Source of the DNA: Cytophagales bacterium
GTDB taxonomy: Bacteria > Bacteroidota > Bacteroidia > Cytophagales > Cyclobacteriaceae
Direction: 5' to 3'
Length of the DNA stretch: 13,116 nt
Assembly: GCA_024643485.1 (NCBI GenBank)
Contig: JAHEMU010000036.1
Coordinates: forward strand, 1 to 13,116
The notes beneath the pieces were generated by a model. It did no database searches. It saw only the letters and a program-made list of their open reading frames with translations, and was not told where the DNA came from. Positions 1 to 7,564 of this stretch are shown one piece after another (position 1 is the first letter of the stretch; every line of letters starts with the position of its first letter). Made by a program: the position numbers and the translations under genes.

Positions 1-864
1 TACCCCTGCGATGGCATGCGATACTACCCTTGCCATGGGTTTTAAATTATATTTCATTAGTGTTGCCTCATTCACAATCAAAGAGGCCGCTGCCCCATCG
101 TTTATACCTGAAGCATTACCTGCAGTTACAGTTCCCCCTTTTTTAAATGCAGGGGACAGTTTTGATAACACCTCCACAGAACTTAATCTCGGGTGTTCAT
201 CAGTAGAAAATATGATCGGATCTCCTTTTCGTTGAGGTAAGGAAACCGGAATCAACTCCTCCTTAAATTTTCCTTCTTTGTGTGCTTGGTCGTATTTCAA
301 TTGAGAAGAATGTGCGAATTCATCTTGCTCTTCACGTGAAATTCGGTATTTATCAGCTACGTTTTCAGCCGTTTCGCCCATCGAGAATGGATGATACAAG
401 GCAGATAGAGCGGGATTAATAAACCGCCAACCGATGGTGGTATCAAATATTTCTTGTCCTCTCCCAAAGGCAGCGTCCGATTTTGATAATACGTACGGTG
501 CTCTTGACATACTTTCCGTTCCGCCAGCAATTACAGCATCCCCCTCGTTCAATTTTATGGCGCGAGCTCCATCCATTATCGCTTGAAGACCGCTAGCACA
601 TAACCTATTTACTGTTAATCCACCCACAGAAACCGGCAACCCCGCCAATAGCGCTGCCATACGTGCCACATTTCTATTGTCTTCACCAGATTGGTTTGCA
701 GCACCTAATATCACATCTTCAATAAGATCAAGGGGCAAATTTTTATTTCGTTCTAATAATCCGTGAATGGCAATAGCCGCTAAATCATCAGGTCGGACAC
801 CCGACAATGCACCACCAAATTTACCAACCGGAGTTCGAACAATATCTACTATAAATGCATCCAT
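1..864 (-). CDS. pcaF: Thiolase, 3-oxoadipyl-CoA thiolase type (3' end outside window)
   Basis: This is the first 288 residues of a thiolase of about 400, running off the left edge. The family cleaves a 3-oxoacyl-CoA with CoA to give acetyl-CoA and a shortened acyl-CoA, in the cytoplasm. The N-terminus MDAFIVDIVRTPVGKFGG, the nucleophile Cys89 in NRLCASGLQA, the stretch AGGTESMSRAP, and GNASGINDGAAA near residue 260 are all thiolase signatures. The segments DTTIGWRFINP and QRKGDP followed by STDEHPR resemble PcaF/PaaJ, which makes succinyl-CoA plus acetyl-CoA at the end of the beta-ketoadipate and phenylacetate routes. The C-terminal His and second Cys motifs lie outside the window. It follows the membrane protein by 23 bases on the same strand. 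No aromatic-degradation genes are visible, so it may act as a general acetyl-CoA acyltransferase. The thiolase call is firm; the substrate is inferred. Confidence 0.9.
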   Translation of the reverse strand, partial: MDAFIVDIVRTPVGKFGGALSGVRPDDLAAIAIHGLLERNKNLPLDLIEDVILGAANQSGEDNRNVARMAALLAGLPVSVGGLTVNRLCASGLQAIMDGARAIKLNEGDAVIAGGTESMSRAPYVLSKSDAAFGRGQEIFDTTIGWRFINPALSALYHPFSMGETAENVADKYRISREEQDEFAHSSQLKYDQAHKEGKFKEELIPVSLPQRKGDPIIFSTDEHPRLSSVEVLSKLSPAFKKGGTVTAGNASGINDGAAASLIVNEATLMKYNLKPMARVVSHAIAGV

Positions 865-887
865 AAACAAAGATACTTGTTTTGTTC

Positions 888-1565
888 TCAAAAGCCACCT
901 TGTAAGGCTTGTATTAAGTGAGTTCCAAACAGCAAATACGAAACGAAAAATGATATATATGTCACTGAAAACAGAATAGGCACCAAGGTGTTTTCGTAAT
1001 ATTTAGAATAAAAGGCAGCTATTTGCACCATAGTGAGCACCACCAAATACAATCCGAAATCTAAATGGCCCGTCATGATATAATAGATCACTACCGGCAC
1101 ATTAGCTAACAATAATGCAGGTGTATTTTTCTTCATTGCTGCAAAATGGAAAAACGCAAATAACACTGTCAAATATTGAAATCCATAAAATAAATGCCCA
1201 AAATCGTAGGTGTTAATATTTAGGTAAACTAGATAAAAGAAAAATCCTCCACTTAAAATCCAATAAAAATCACGCCATTTTTCGTGAACGTAGAATAAAA
1301 TTGGAATTGTGATCGCACTTATAAAAAACAATACTGGCCATTCAACTCCCAAAGTGAAATATAGGTACAATATGGAAAGAGCGGATACGATTAATTTGAG
1401 TACTCTTCCTCGCTCAAATACCCAAAACACCAAAGCAAATGGTATTGGCATTGAAATCAGGGAGCGTAAAATAGAAGTTTCTGTATAATTTGGACTAATA
1501 GAAAGGGCCAAAAACAGTAAGGAAAAATGAAATAATATTGATTCAGCAAGAGTCAGCTGCTTCAT
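888..1565 (-). CDS. Polytopic membrane protein of unknown function
   Basis: I do not recognise this 225-residue protein. It is almost wholly hydrophobic, with about eight or nine likely membrane spans near residues 8-23, 34-50, 56-72, 76-93, 100-116, 127-143, 149-165, 168-186 and 193-213. The loops are very short. A few charged connectors are visible (FERGR near 50, HEKWRD near 95, MKKN near 144). There is no soluble domain, signal peptide or catalytic motif I can name, and it is rich in Phe, Tyr and Leu. It begins three bases after the 72-residue membrane-anchored protein and ends 23 bases before the thiolase. The three are therefore probably co-transcribed. An inner-membrane location is a safe inference; transport or enzyme activity is not. 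Confidence 0.75.
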   Translation of the reverse strand: MKQLTLAESILFHFSLLFLALSISPNYTETSILRSLISMPIPFALVFWVFERGRVLKLIVSALSILYLYFTLGVEWPVLFFISAITIPILFYVHEKWRDFYWILSGGFFFYLVYLNINTYDFGHLFYGFQYLTVLFAFFHFAAMKKNTPALLLANVPVVIYYIMTGHLDFGLYLVVLTMVQIAAFYSKYYENTLVPILFSVTYISFFVSYLLFGTHLIQALQGGF

Positions 1566-1568
1566 AAA

Positions 1569-1787
1569 TTAGATGCCTTTTTGATAAAACTCTTCGAGTG
1601 CCAAACGATCCTCTTCAGGAATTGCCTGGCTATTAATTAATTTGAATAAATCCCCTTTGGTGTGAACTTTATATTTATCAAGGATGGCATCTCTAACTTT
1701 CCCTACTTTCTTCTTCTTTTTTGAAAAGAAAAACAGATACAGCTGCAAACCAAGTACGCCAACAATTAACAATACAATAAATTCCAT
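1569..1787 (-). CDS. Small N-terminally anchored membrane protein with poly-lysine stop-transfer
   Basis: This 72-residue protein has one N-terminal membrane span (about residues 3-21), then Ser and five consecutive lysines (23-27). A mixed helical tail of about 45 residues follows, ending in EEDRLALEEFYQKGI. The lysine tract after the span predicts that the tail stays in the cytoplasm (positive-inside rule). I do not recognise the family. It sits 56 bases downstream of the OmpA/PD40 gene and only three bases upstream of the polytopic membrane protein. That spacing suggests translational coupling with the latter and perhaps a shared complex. A spurious call is unlikely given the tight spacing and the sensible topology. 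Function is unknown. Confidence 0.7.
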   Translation of the reverse strand: MEFIVLLIVGVLGLQLYLFFFSKKKKKVGKVRDAILDKYKVHTKGDLFKLINSQAIPEEDRLALEEFYQKGI

Positions 1788-1843
1788 GATAAATTGAGAT
1801 TAATCTCACAAGATAGAAATAATTAAACTCTATTAACGGATAA

Positions 1844-3889
1844 TTACTTCAATATTTTGAATTCAACGCGGCGATTATACTCTCTTCCTTCCTTTTCATC
1901 ATCGTTTGAGGCAAGAGGCATTTCTTCACCGTAACCATTAGATTCAACCCGTCGCGCATCAATACCCTTTTTAAGCAAGAAGTTTTTAACTGCATTTGCT
2001 CTGCTTTGGCTCAATTGCTTATTGTATGACTTACCACCTATATTATCGGTATGTCCTCTCAATTCGATGGTCATATTCGGATTTGAACTCATCATATTAT
2101 ACAGCTTATTTAACTCTTCATAAGAAGCTTGCGTTAAGGTAGCTTTTCCAAATTCAAAATAAATATTTCTTAAAACCTTGGTGGTATTTACCACAGGTTT
2201 TTTCATTGCAATGCTTCTGGTAATATTTTGAGCGGTTCCCGACATGGCCGGAACGTTAATATCTCTAGTCTCGAAAACATACCCACTAGCTTCCACACTA
2301 AGCTGATAACCTGATGCTGATTCATTATTTAAAGTAAATACAAATTGCCCGTTCGCAGGTTTGGTCATTCCCGGGGTAGCACCTCCTGAAGAACTTTTCA
2401 AACTAACCTTTGCATCAATAGCAGCACCTGTAGTGGCATCGGTAACACTTACTGTAACCGTAACTGGTTGTGGTGAAACCGGAGGAACACTATCCGTTTT
2501 AACTGGAGGAGGCGTTTTTTCTACGATTGGCTCCGGTTCTTTGTCTTTCTTTTGAGGTAGTGTTACCATATAGATATCGGTAAAACCATATCCATCCTCA
2601 CGAACAGAAGCGTAGTATCCTCTTTTTCCGTCTTTGGTAGCGACGAAATAAATATCATCATCGGGGGTATTAATTGGGTAACCTAAATTTTCAGGCGCTC
2701 CCCAAACTTGATTCGCACTATCGTACACCGACTTATAAATGTCATAACCACCCATACCTTTATGTCCTTCACTTGAGAAGTAGAGTGTTTTTCCATCATT
2801 CCCAATAAAAGGGCCGTCTTCATTAAATTCGGTATTGATCACTTCACCAACGTTTCGTGCCCGTTGCCATTCACCAGCCTCGTTTTTCGTACTAAAATAG
2901 ATATCTATTTGTCCGAGACCACCCACCCGATTACTGGAGAAAAACAAGAGGTTCCCATCGGGGGAAATAGAAACGGAACTTTCGTTAAAACTGTCGCTAT
3001 TAATATTTTTACTTAACGGTTTTGGTTCGGTCCAAACAGTATCTTGAACTCTTGTTGAAACGAATATATCTCCGTTGTTGTCCGTTTTGTAAAGGAACAA
3101 TGTATTTCCATCAGGGGACAAAGCTAAATTACTATCGTGAAATTTAGTATTGATAGACTTTCCTAAATTCGAAGCATAGCCCCAAGAGTTATTTTTATTT
3201 TTTCGAGTAAAATAGATTTCCTCAAACGGTTTATTATCAACATCCACATCTTGGTTGGAGTTATTGTCCATTCTTTTCGATGTGAAAATCAGGAAGTCTT
3301 CATTCTCATTAATTACAGGAGCAAAATCTTCAAACTCGGTATTGATGGTATTACCCAAATTAACAATTTTAACATCCGCTGGGTTGGCGCGGAAATCAAT
3401 GGCATTTTTACATTCTGTGATTTTTTTATCCACCTCCTTTAAAGATACCATATCCTGACCTCGATAGCCATCATCCCGAACTCTTCGTTCTCTATATGAC
3501 TCATAACTAGTTAAAGCCTTTTCGAAGTTCATTCCATATTGGTAGCTCTGCCCGATTTTAAAATCGATATCGAAGCGATAATTAGGATCTAGTTTCTTTA
3601 CCTGTTCAAAATATTTTGCCGCCTGTTCTTTATTTACAGTGATCAAATGATATTGACCTGCAAAATAATTAGCTTGGATATTGGAAGGATCCAATGTCGC
3701 TGCTTGAACGTAGTTTTCCCTTGCTTGGTCCTCTGCCTTGGTGGACCTCATTATTTCCTCAGCAATCTCAATTAACTGTTTTGCCAAGTCTTTATCTTCC
3801 TGGGTTTGACCGTAGGAATTTAGGGCACCGCCACAGATAAATGTTGCGATTAGGGATATTCCAAATATTGCTTTCCTCAAAGAATACAT
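1844..3889 (-). CDS. PorE-like envelope protein: TPR, five-bladed PD40 propeller, CRD and OmpA_C domains
   Basis: The 681 residues fall into clear parts: a signal peptide (1-27), TPR helices (about 30-160), and five PD40 propeller blades. The blades start near 177, 241, 291, 346 and 401, each with an N(L/V)G..INT-like opening and most with a later SPDG..L.FSS-like strand. A Pro/Lys/Glu linker follows (447-476), then a carboxypeptidase-regulatory-like beta domain (477-562) and an OmpA C-terminal peptidoglycan-binding domain (572-681). In the last, Asp615 (GHTDN) and Arg630 (SQSRA) are the usual diaminopimelate-contacting residues. This order is that of PorE, the Porphyromonas gingivalis protein that links the type IX secretion machinery to peptidoglycan. 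Such architectures are common and paralogous in Bacteroidota, so the PorE role is inferred. Cleavage probably follows SYG at 25-27. Cys19 has Ile before it, a poor lipobox, whereas PorE is a lipoprotein. It leads a leftward gene run and diverges from engB. Confidence 0.88.
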   Translation of the reverse strand: MYSLRKAIFGISLIATFICGGALNSYGQTQEDKDLAKQLIEIAEEIMRSTKAEDQARENYVQAATLDPSNIQANYFAGQYHLITVNKEQAAKYFEQVKKLDPNYRFDIDFKIGQSYQYGMNFEKALTSYESYRERRVRDDGYRGQDMVSLKEVDKKITECKNAIDFRANPADVKIVNLGNTINTEFEDFAPVINENEDFLIFTSKRMDNNSNQDVDVDNKPFEEIYFTRKNKNNSWGYASNLGKSINTKFHDSNLALSPDGNTLFLYKTDNNGDIFVSTRVQDTVWTEPKPLSKNINSDSFNESSVSISPDGNLLFFSSNRVGGLGQIDIYFSTKNEAGEWQRARNVGEVINTEFNEDGPFIGNDGKTLYFSSEGHKGMGGYDIYKSVYDSANQVWGAPENLGYPINTPDDDIYFVATKDGKRGYYASVREDGYGFTDIYMVTLPQKKDKEPEPIVEKTPPPVKTDSVPPVSPQPVTVTVSVTDATTGAAIDAKVSLKSSSGGATPGMTKPANGQFVFTLNNESASGYQLSVEASGYVFETRDINVPAMSGTAQNITRSIAMKKPVVNTTKVLRNIYFEFGKATLTQASYEELNKLYNMMSSNPNMTIELRGHTDNIGGKSYNKQLSQSRANAVKNFLLKKGIDARRVESNGYGEEMPLASNDDEKEGREYNRRVEFKILK

Positions 3890-4055
3890 AACAAAAAAAT
3901 AGCTTTTAGCTCTTCAATTTAAAAAATTCCTACGACAAACCATAAATAAATACAGTCGAAATAGGGAAAGGGAAATCAATTATACAACTTAAATTTATAA
4001 ATAAATTGTATATTATCATTAAAATATTACGCTAAAATTATAAAAAAAAATGAAA

Positions 4056-4084
4056 TTTTGTGTCAATTTTGACATTTACTTTGG
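4056..4084 (+). promoter_or_regulatory. Probable Bacteroidota-type promoter for engB
   Basis: TTTTG at 4056-4060 is followed after 16 bases by TACTTTGG at 4077-4084, close to the TTTG / TAnnTTTG elements used by the Bacteroidota primary sigma factor. The last bases deviate from TAnnTTTG, and the leader to the ATG at 4100 would be only about ten bases. This is inferred from pattern alone. Confidence 0.35.
4061..4074. repeat. Perfect inverted repeat inside the engB promoter region
   Basis: TGTCAA (4061-4066) and TTGACA (4069-4074) are exact reverse complements separated by TT. The repeat falls between the two putative promoter elements of engB. That is where a dimeric repressor could bind, but the arms are only six bases and the surrounding DNA is AT-rich, so chance is possible. 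Confidence 0.4.
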
Positions 4085-4099
4085 CAGTGGAGGCAAGAA

Positions 4100-4696
4100 A
4101 TGGGAAAAATAACATCATCAGAATTCTTTAAAAGCAGTAGTCACATCAAGGAATGTCCGCCTACAGACCGACCGGAAATCGCCTTTATAGGCAGGTCTAA
4201 TGTGGGGAAGTCTTCTCTAATAAACAGCATAACTGGCCGAAAAGCCCTAGCTAAAATTAGTGGCAAGCCAGGGAAAACACGGCTAATTAACCACTTCGAT
4301 ATTAATAACGGAAAATGGTTTTTAGTGGATCTTCCAGGATACGGCTGGGCGCAAGTCAGTAAAACTGAGGTCGCTAAATGGGAGAAAATGGTACACGAAT
4401 ACCTAAATGTTAGAGAAAATTTAGCCATCGTTTTTGTTTTGGTCGATTCTCGACATGAACCTCAAAAATCAGACCTTGAAATGATTCATTGGCTAGGTGA
4501 AAATAATATTCCACTTGGAATCCTTTTTACTAAAGCAGATAAATTAAGCAATATGCAGGTCATGAAAAACGTGCGGTTGTTTAAAACAGTATTAAAACAA
4601 AAGTGGGAAGTGTTACCTCCTATTTTTATTACGTCAGCTTCAAGTGGTAAAGGGAAAGAAGAAGTAATTGATTTTATAGAAGAAAAATGTTTGTAA
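4100..4696 (+). CDS. engB: Ribosome biogenesis GTP-binding protein EngB (YihA/YsxC)
   Basis: This is a 198-residue small GTPase of the TRAFAC class that assists maturation of the large ribosomal subunit in the cytoplasm; it is essential in many bacteria. The nucleotide-binding motifs are in order: G1 GRSNVGKSS at 31-39, the G2 Thr60 in GKPGKTR, G3 DLPG at 77-80 followed by YGWA, G4 TKAD at 144-147, and G5 SAS at 179-181. Length and the absence of extra domains fit the family. The start is supported by the family-like N-terminus (SSEFFKSSSHIKECP, with the G1 loop about 30 residues in). It diverges from the PorE-like gene across 210 bases of AT-rich DNA. Its 3' end contains the probable promoter of the next gene, so engB may be transcribed both alone and with its neighbours. 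Confidence 0.97.
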   Translation: MGKITSSEFFKSSSHIKECPPTDRPEIAFIGRSNVGKSSLINSITGRKALAKISGKPGKTRLINHFDINNGKWFLVDLPGYGWAQVSKTEVAKWEKMVHEYLNVRENLAIVFVLVDSRHEPQKSDLEMIHWLGENNIPLGILFTKADKLSNMQVMKNVRLFKTVLKQKWEVLPPIFITSASSGKGKEEVIDFIEEKCL

Positions 4697-4722
4697 TTGG
4701 CAAAAGGATTAATTTAACTTTG
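4690..4722 (+). promoter_or_regulatory. Bacteroidota-type promoter for the DUF5606 gene
   Basis: TTTG at 4690-4693 is followed after 21 bases by TAACTTTG at 4715-4722, an exact match to TAnnTTTG with typical spacing. It overlaps the last codons and stop of engB. The start codon at 4739 lies 17 bases on, with AAAGGA immediately before it. Confidence 0.5.
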
Positions 4723-4738
4723 CAAAAAAATAAAGGAT

Positions 4739-5176
4739 ATGAATTTAAGTGAAATAGCCTCAATTTCAGGAAAAGGTGGACTATTTAAAATTGTGAAACC
4801 TACAAGAACAGGAGTAATACTCGAAAGCTTGGACGACAAAAAATCCAAAATCGTCGCAAATACATCACACCGGGTTTCTGTTTTAGAAGACATCTCCATT
4901 TACACGACCACTCAAGAAGGGGCTGTTCCATTGGCGATGGTATTTAAAAAAATATACGAAGAGTTTGAAACAGACCCAGGTCTTGATTCAACTTCATCTA
5001 ACGAGGAATTGAAAAGTTTCATGAAACATATTCTGCCTGATTTCGATAAAGATAAGGTATATGTAAGTGATATTAAACGATTAGTTTCTTGGTACAATAT
5101 TCTAGTAAAGGAAAGTCCAGAAACGTTGGCAAATGCTGGGACTGAGGAAAAAGAAGAAGAAAAATCAGATAAATAA
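4739..5176 (+). CDS. DUF5606 family protein
   Basis: This 145-residue cytoplasmic protein resembles the Bacteroidota-specific DUF5606 family. The conserved N-terminal part has ASISGKGGLFKIVKPTRTG, VILESLDDKKSK, a RVSVLEDISIYT stretch (45-56) and PLAMVFKKIYEE (64-75). A second, less conserved half (85-130) has a DKVYVSDIKRLVSWYNIL helix-like segment. The tail is acidic and low-complexity (EEKEEEKSDK). There is no signal peptide or membrane span. The family has no established function that I know of. The first half looks like a small beta-rich, SH3- or KOW-like fold, but that is impression only. The next gene's ATG follows the stop codon directly, so the two are probably translated together. 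Confidence 0.88.
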   Translation: MNLSEIASISGKGGLFKIVKPTRTGVILESLDDKKSKIVANTSHRVSVLEDISIYTTTQEGAVPLAMVFKKIYEEFETDPGLDSTSSNEELKSFMKHILPDFDKDKVYVSDIKRLVSWYNILVKESPETLANAGTEEKEEEKSDK

Positions 5177-5491
5177 ATGGATGATCTGGTAATTAGCGAT
5201 ATCGAGTTACCAATTACGTTGCAATTGCTCAACAAAGATTTAGAGATTGAAATTTTGGGTGAGCAAATCGAGATTGAAGAGATCATCAGACAAATGGTGA
5301 AGGCGCTACAACCCTTGCTCGACAAGGACATGGAGCGCCTTCTGCATTTATTCTATCGGCTCGATTTAAATGAGAATAAGGTAAAAGCCATTCTCTCCAG
5401 TGAAAAACCTGAGCAAATCGCTCATTCTTTGGCCATATTAATCTTAAAACGGGAATTACAAAAGGCACAAACCCGGATTTTATATAGGTAG
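5177..5491 (+). CDS. Small hypothetical protein coupled to DUF5606
   Basis: I cannot assign this 104-residue protein to a named family. It is predicted to be soluble and mainly helical. The first part is acidic and hydrophobic (IELPITLQLLNKDLEIEILGEQIEIEEII). It is followed by a helix ending in LLDKDMERLLHLFYRLDLNE (about 47-66) and a basic C-terminal helix ILKRELQKAQTRILYR. Its ATG abuts the DUF5606 stop with no spacer, which strongly favours a real, co-translated gene. A hairpin lies just past its stop, and the next gene converges from the other strand, so this is the end of the unit. A functional link to DUF5606 is inferred from position alone. Confidence 0.8.
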   Translation: MDDLVISDIELPITLQLLNKDLEIEILGEQIEIEEIIRQMVKALQPLLDKDMERLLHLFYRLDLNENKVKAILSSEKPEQIAHSLAILILKRELQKAQTRILYR

Positions 5492-5504
5492 TAGGATAGT
5501 CATC

Positions 5505-5523
5505 TCAAACAGCTACTGTTTGA
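5505..5523. terminator. Stem-loop between converging genes, possible terminator
   Basis: An eight-base-pair stem (TCAAACAG paired with CTGTTTGA) closes over a CTA loop, 13 bases after the stop of the DUF5606-linked gene. There is no T-tract on either side, so it is not a classical intrinsic terminator. Its position at the end of the plus-strand unit, facing rarA, fits a termination or 3'-end-stabilising role. The rest of the gap to 5678 shows nothing I can name. Confidence 0.4.
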
Positions 5524-5678
5524 TAGGGTGCAACCGGACCACTGCCCCTACTCATAACACATCCTTTAAAAGATTTCAACCACATTCATAAACCTAGGCA
5601 TTAACTTTTAGAGCAATAAAAAGACTCCAGAGCCCAAATGACAAAATTAGCGACTTCTCCAATTTTACTGTCAGCAAT

Positions 5679-6947
5679 TCAATAACCGTATTTTTCTTTC
5701 CACATAGCCCTTAAGCGCTTCCTTGCTTCTTCTTCTCTCGCGTTATTCCCCGGTTGATAAAATCCTACTCCTTTCATCTTATCGGGCATAAATTCCATCT
5801 CCGCAAAATTGCCCGGAAAATCATGTGCATATTGATAATCGTCCCCGTATCCCTCGTCTTTCATCAATTTAGTTGGTGCATTTCGGATGCTCATGGGAAC
5901 TGGTAAATCGCCTGTTTCCTGAACGGTACGCCTCGCCTTCTTAATCGCCAAATAGGTAGCGTTGCTTTTAGGTGAACAAGCCAAATAAACCGCACACTGC
6001 GAAAGAATGATTTCGGCTTCAGGGTAGCCTATCACATTTACCGCCTGGAAACAATTATTTGCTAAAACCAAAGCAGTTGGATTCGCATTTCCAATATCTT
6101 CCGAAGCAAGAATTAACATGCGGCGTGCAATAAATTTAACATCCTCACCCCCTTCAATCATTCGCGCCAAGTAATACACTGATGCGTTTGGGTCGCTGCC
6201 GCGCATGGATTTAATAAATGCTGAAATGATATCGTAGTGTTGTTCACCATTCTTATCGTAGAGTGCCACTTTCTTTTGAGCTGCATTCATCGCCAACTCA
6301 TCGGTAAATTCTATATGAGTTTCAGCACTTTGATTCGCTATAAGATCCACTAAATTGAGCAGTTTTCGGGCATCACCGCCAGAAATATTAAACATAGCAC
6401 CTGTTTCTTTAAGCTCAAATGTCCTTTTCTTTAAATTTTCATCTAACCGAAAGGCCCTACTTATCAAATTGGCGAGATGCTCTTCGCTCAATGATTTCAA
6501 ATGGTAAACCTGACACCTCGAAATAAGCGCAGAATTCACTTCAAAGGAAGGGTTTTCAGTGGTAGCACCAATTAATGTTACCAGTCCCTTTTCAACAGCA
6601 CCTAGCAATGCGTCTTGCTGTGACTTATTAAAACGATGGATTTCATCAATAAAAAGTATGGCCTGTTGCTGCCGTTTTGATTTTTCAATGATCTCCCGTA
6701 CTTCTTTTACTCCTGCACTTACTGCGCTTAGTGTATAAAAAGGTCGTTTAGCCGTATTGGCAATGATATTAGCAATGGTGGTTTTACCAACACCCGGAGG
6801 TCCCCAAAGAATCATCGATGGAATCACCCCTTGAATAATAGACCTTCTTAATATCCCATTTTCACCTACCAAATGCTCCTGCCCTATTAAGTCGTCGAGA
6901 GAAGTAGGTCGAATGCGTTCTGCTAATGGGTGTTGATTAAAAAACAT
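5679..6947 (-). CDS. rarA: Replication-associated recombination protein A (RarA/MgsA)
   Basis: This 422-residue AAA+ ATPase of the clamp-loader clade acts at stalled replication forks. RarA tetramers bind SSB and single-stranded DNA ends. Motifs in order are: an N-terminal PLAERIRPTSLDDLIGQEHL typical of RarA, Walker A GPPGVGKTT (49-57), Walker B ILFIDEIHRF with Asp101 and Glu102, sensor 1 GATTEN (127-132), and the arginine finger in ISRC (Arg144). Then come the lid (GGDARKLLNLVD) and the C-terminal oligomerisation region (IKSMRGSDPNASVYYLARM, then ILASEDIGNANP). Length and ending (MWKEKYGY) look complete. Its ATG shares one base with the stop of the upstream YigZ-type gene (TGATG), a classic coupling signal. 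The two are probably one transcript, although no functional link between the families is established. Confidence 0.97.
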   Translation of the reverse strand: MFFNQHPLAERIRPTSLDDLIGQEHLVGENGILRRSIIQGVIPSMILWGPPGVGKTTIANIIANTAKRPFYTLSAVSAGVKEVREIIEKSKRQQQAILFIDEIHRFNKSQQDALLGAVEKGLVTLIGATTENPSFEVNSALISRCQVYHLKSLSEEHLANLISRAFRLDENLKKRTFELKETGAMFNISGGDARKLLNLVDLIANQSAETHIEFTDELAMNAAQKKVALYDKNGEQHYDIISAFIKSMRGSDPNASVYYLARMIEGGEDVKFIARRMLILASEDIGNANPTALVLANNCFQAVNVIGYPEAEIILSQCAVYLACSPKSNATYLAIKKARRTVQETGDLPVPMSIRNAPTKLMKDEGYGDDYQYAHDFPGNFAEMEFMPDKMKGVGFYQPGNNAREEEARKRLRAMWKEKYGY

Positions 6948-7564
6948 CAGTCTTGAATTTCTGTAAAGTTAATAATTTGTTGCCTTTGTTCCATGGTATC
7001 CAAATCTTGAAAAATCGCCTCCTTTTGGTCAATTTTCCCTTCAAAGCTCGCATTACAAATTTCTGTAAAATCCTGTTGGATATATTTCAACGTATATGTA
7101 TGAATAAATTTTTCAACAAATGGTGTGGAGGTGTAGGGAAATGAGATTTTAAAACTAAACGTAATTTCGACTTGCAAAACTCCCGCATCAGTTAGGGCAA
7201 TATCCGCTGCAGAGCGGTACGCATTGATTAATCCCGGAACACCTAATTTCGTTCCTCCAAAATAACGAACCACTACTACAACAACATTCGTTAATTCCCT
7301 GCTTTTAATTTGCCCTAGAATAGGATCCCCAGCCGAATGAGAGGGCTCTCCATCATCCGAAGCAAAATACTCCTCACTTGCTTTACCCACAACCAAACCC
7401 GCACAATGATGCCGGGCGTCATAATATTCCTTCTTTACTTGATGCACTATTTCATCGGCTTCTTTCCGAGTAGATACAGGAAATGCCAATCCGATGAATT
7501 TACTTCCACGATCTTTAAATTCACCTTTTCCTTCTCGCTTGATAGTTTGGTAGGATGTAATCAT
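6947..7564 (-). CDS. YigZ / IMPACT (UPF0029) family protein
   Basis: The 205 residues comprise an N-terminal IMPACT/UPF0029 domain and a C-terminal ferredoxin-like DUF1949-type domain, as in Escherichia coli YigZ. Signatures are GKGEFKDRGSKFIGLAFPV near the start, DARHHCAGLVVG (about 49-60), SDDGEPSHSAGDPIL, and VVVVVRYFGGTKLGVPGLINAYRSAA (about 96-121). Eukaryotic IMPACT antagonises GCN1/GCN2 signalling, whereas the bacterial role is not settled; nucleic-acid or ribosome binding has been suggested. It is cytoplasmic, with no signal or span. It is transcribed leftward, upstream of and overlapping rarA by one base. The strand-divergent gap to the GIN-domain gene is 93 bases, and I could not find a convincing promoter for either gene there. 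Confidence 0.93.
   Translation of the reverse strand: MITSYQTIKREGKGEFKDRGSKFIGLAFPVSTRKEADEIVHQVKKEYYDARHHCAGLVVGKASEEYFASDDGEPSHSAGDPILGQIKSRELTNVVVVVVRYFGGTKLGVPGLINAYRSAADIALTDAGVLQVEITFSFKISFPYTSTPFVEKFIHTYTLKYIQQDFTEICNASFEGKIDQKEAIFQDLDTMEQRQQIINFTEIQD

Noticed and set aside
4912..5331. Antisense open frame of 139 codons across DUF5606 and the next gene.
   Set aside because: Its product is a Ser/Ile-rich composition artefact with no recognisable motif, and the opposite strand has two well-formed, abutting genes.
5492..5678. Small RNA or extra small gene in the convergent gap before rarA.
   Set aside because: Apart from the short hairpin at 5505-5523 there is no open frame, tRNA-like fold or promoter that I can support.
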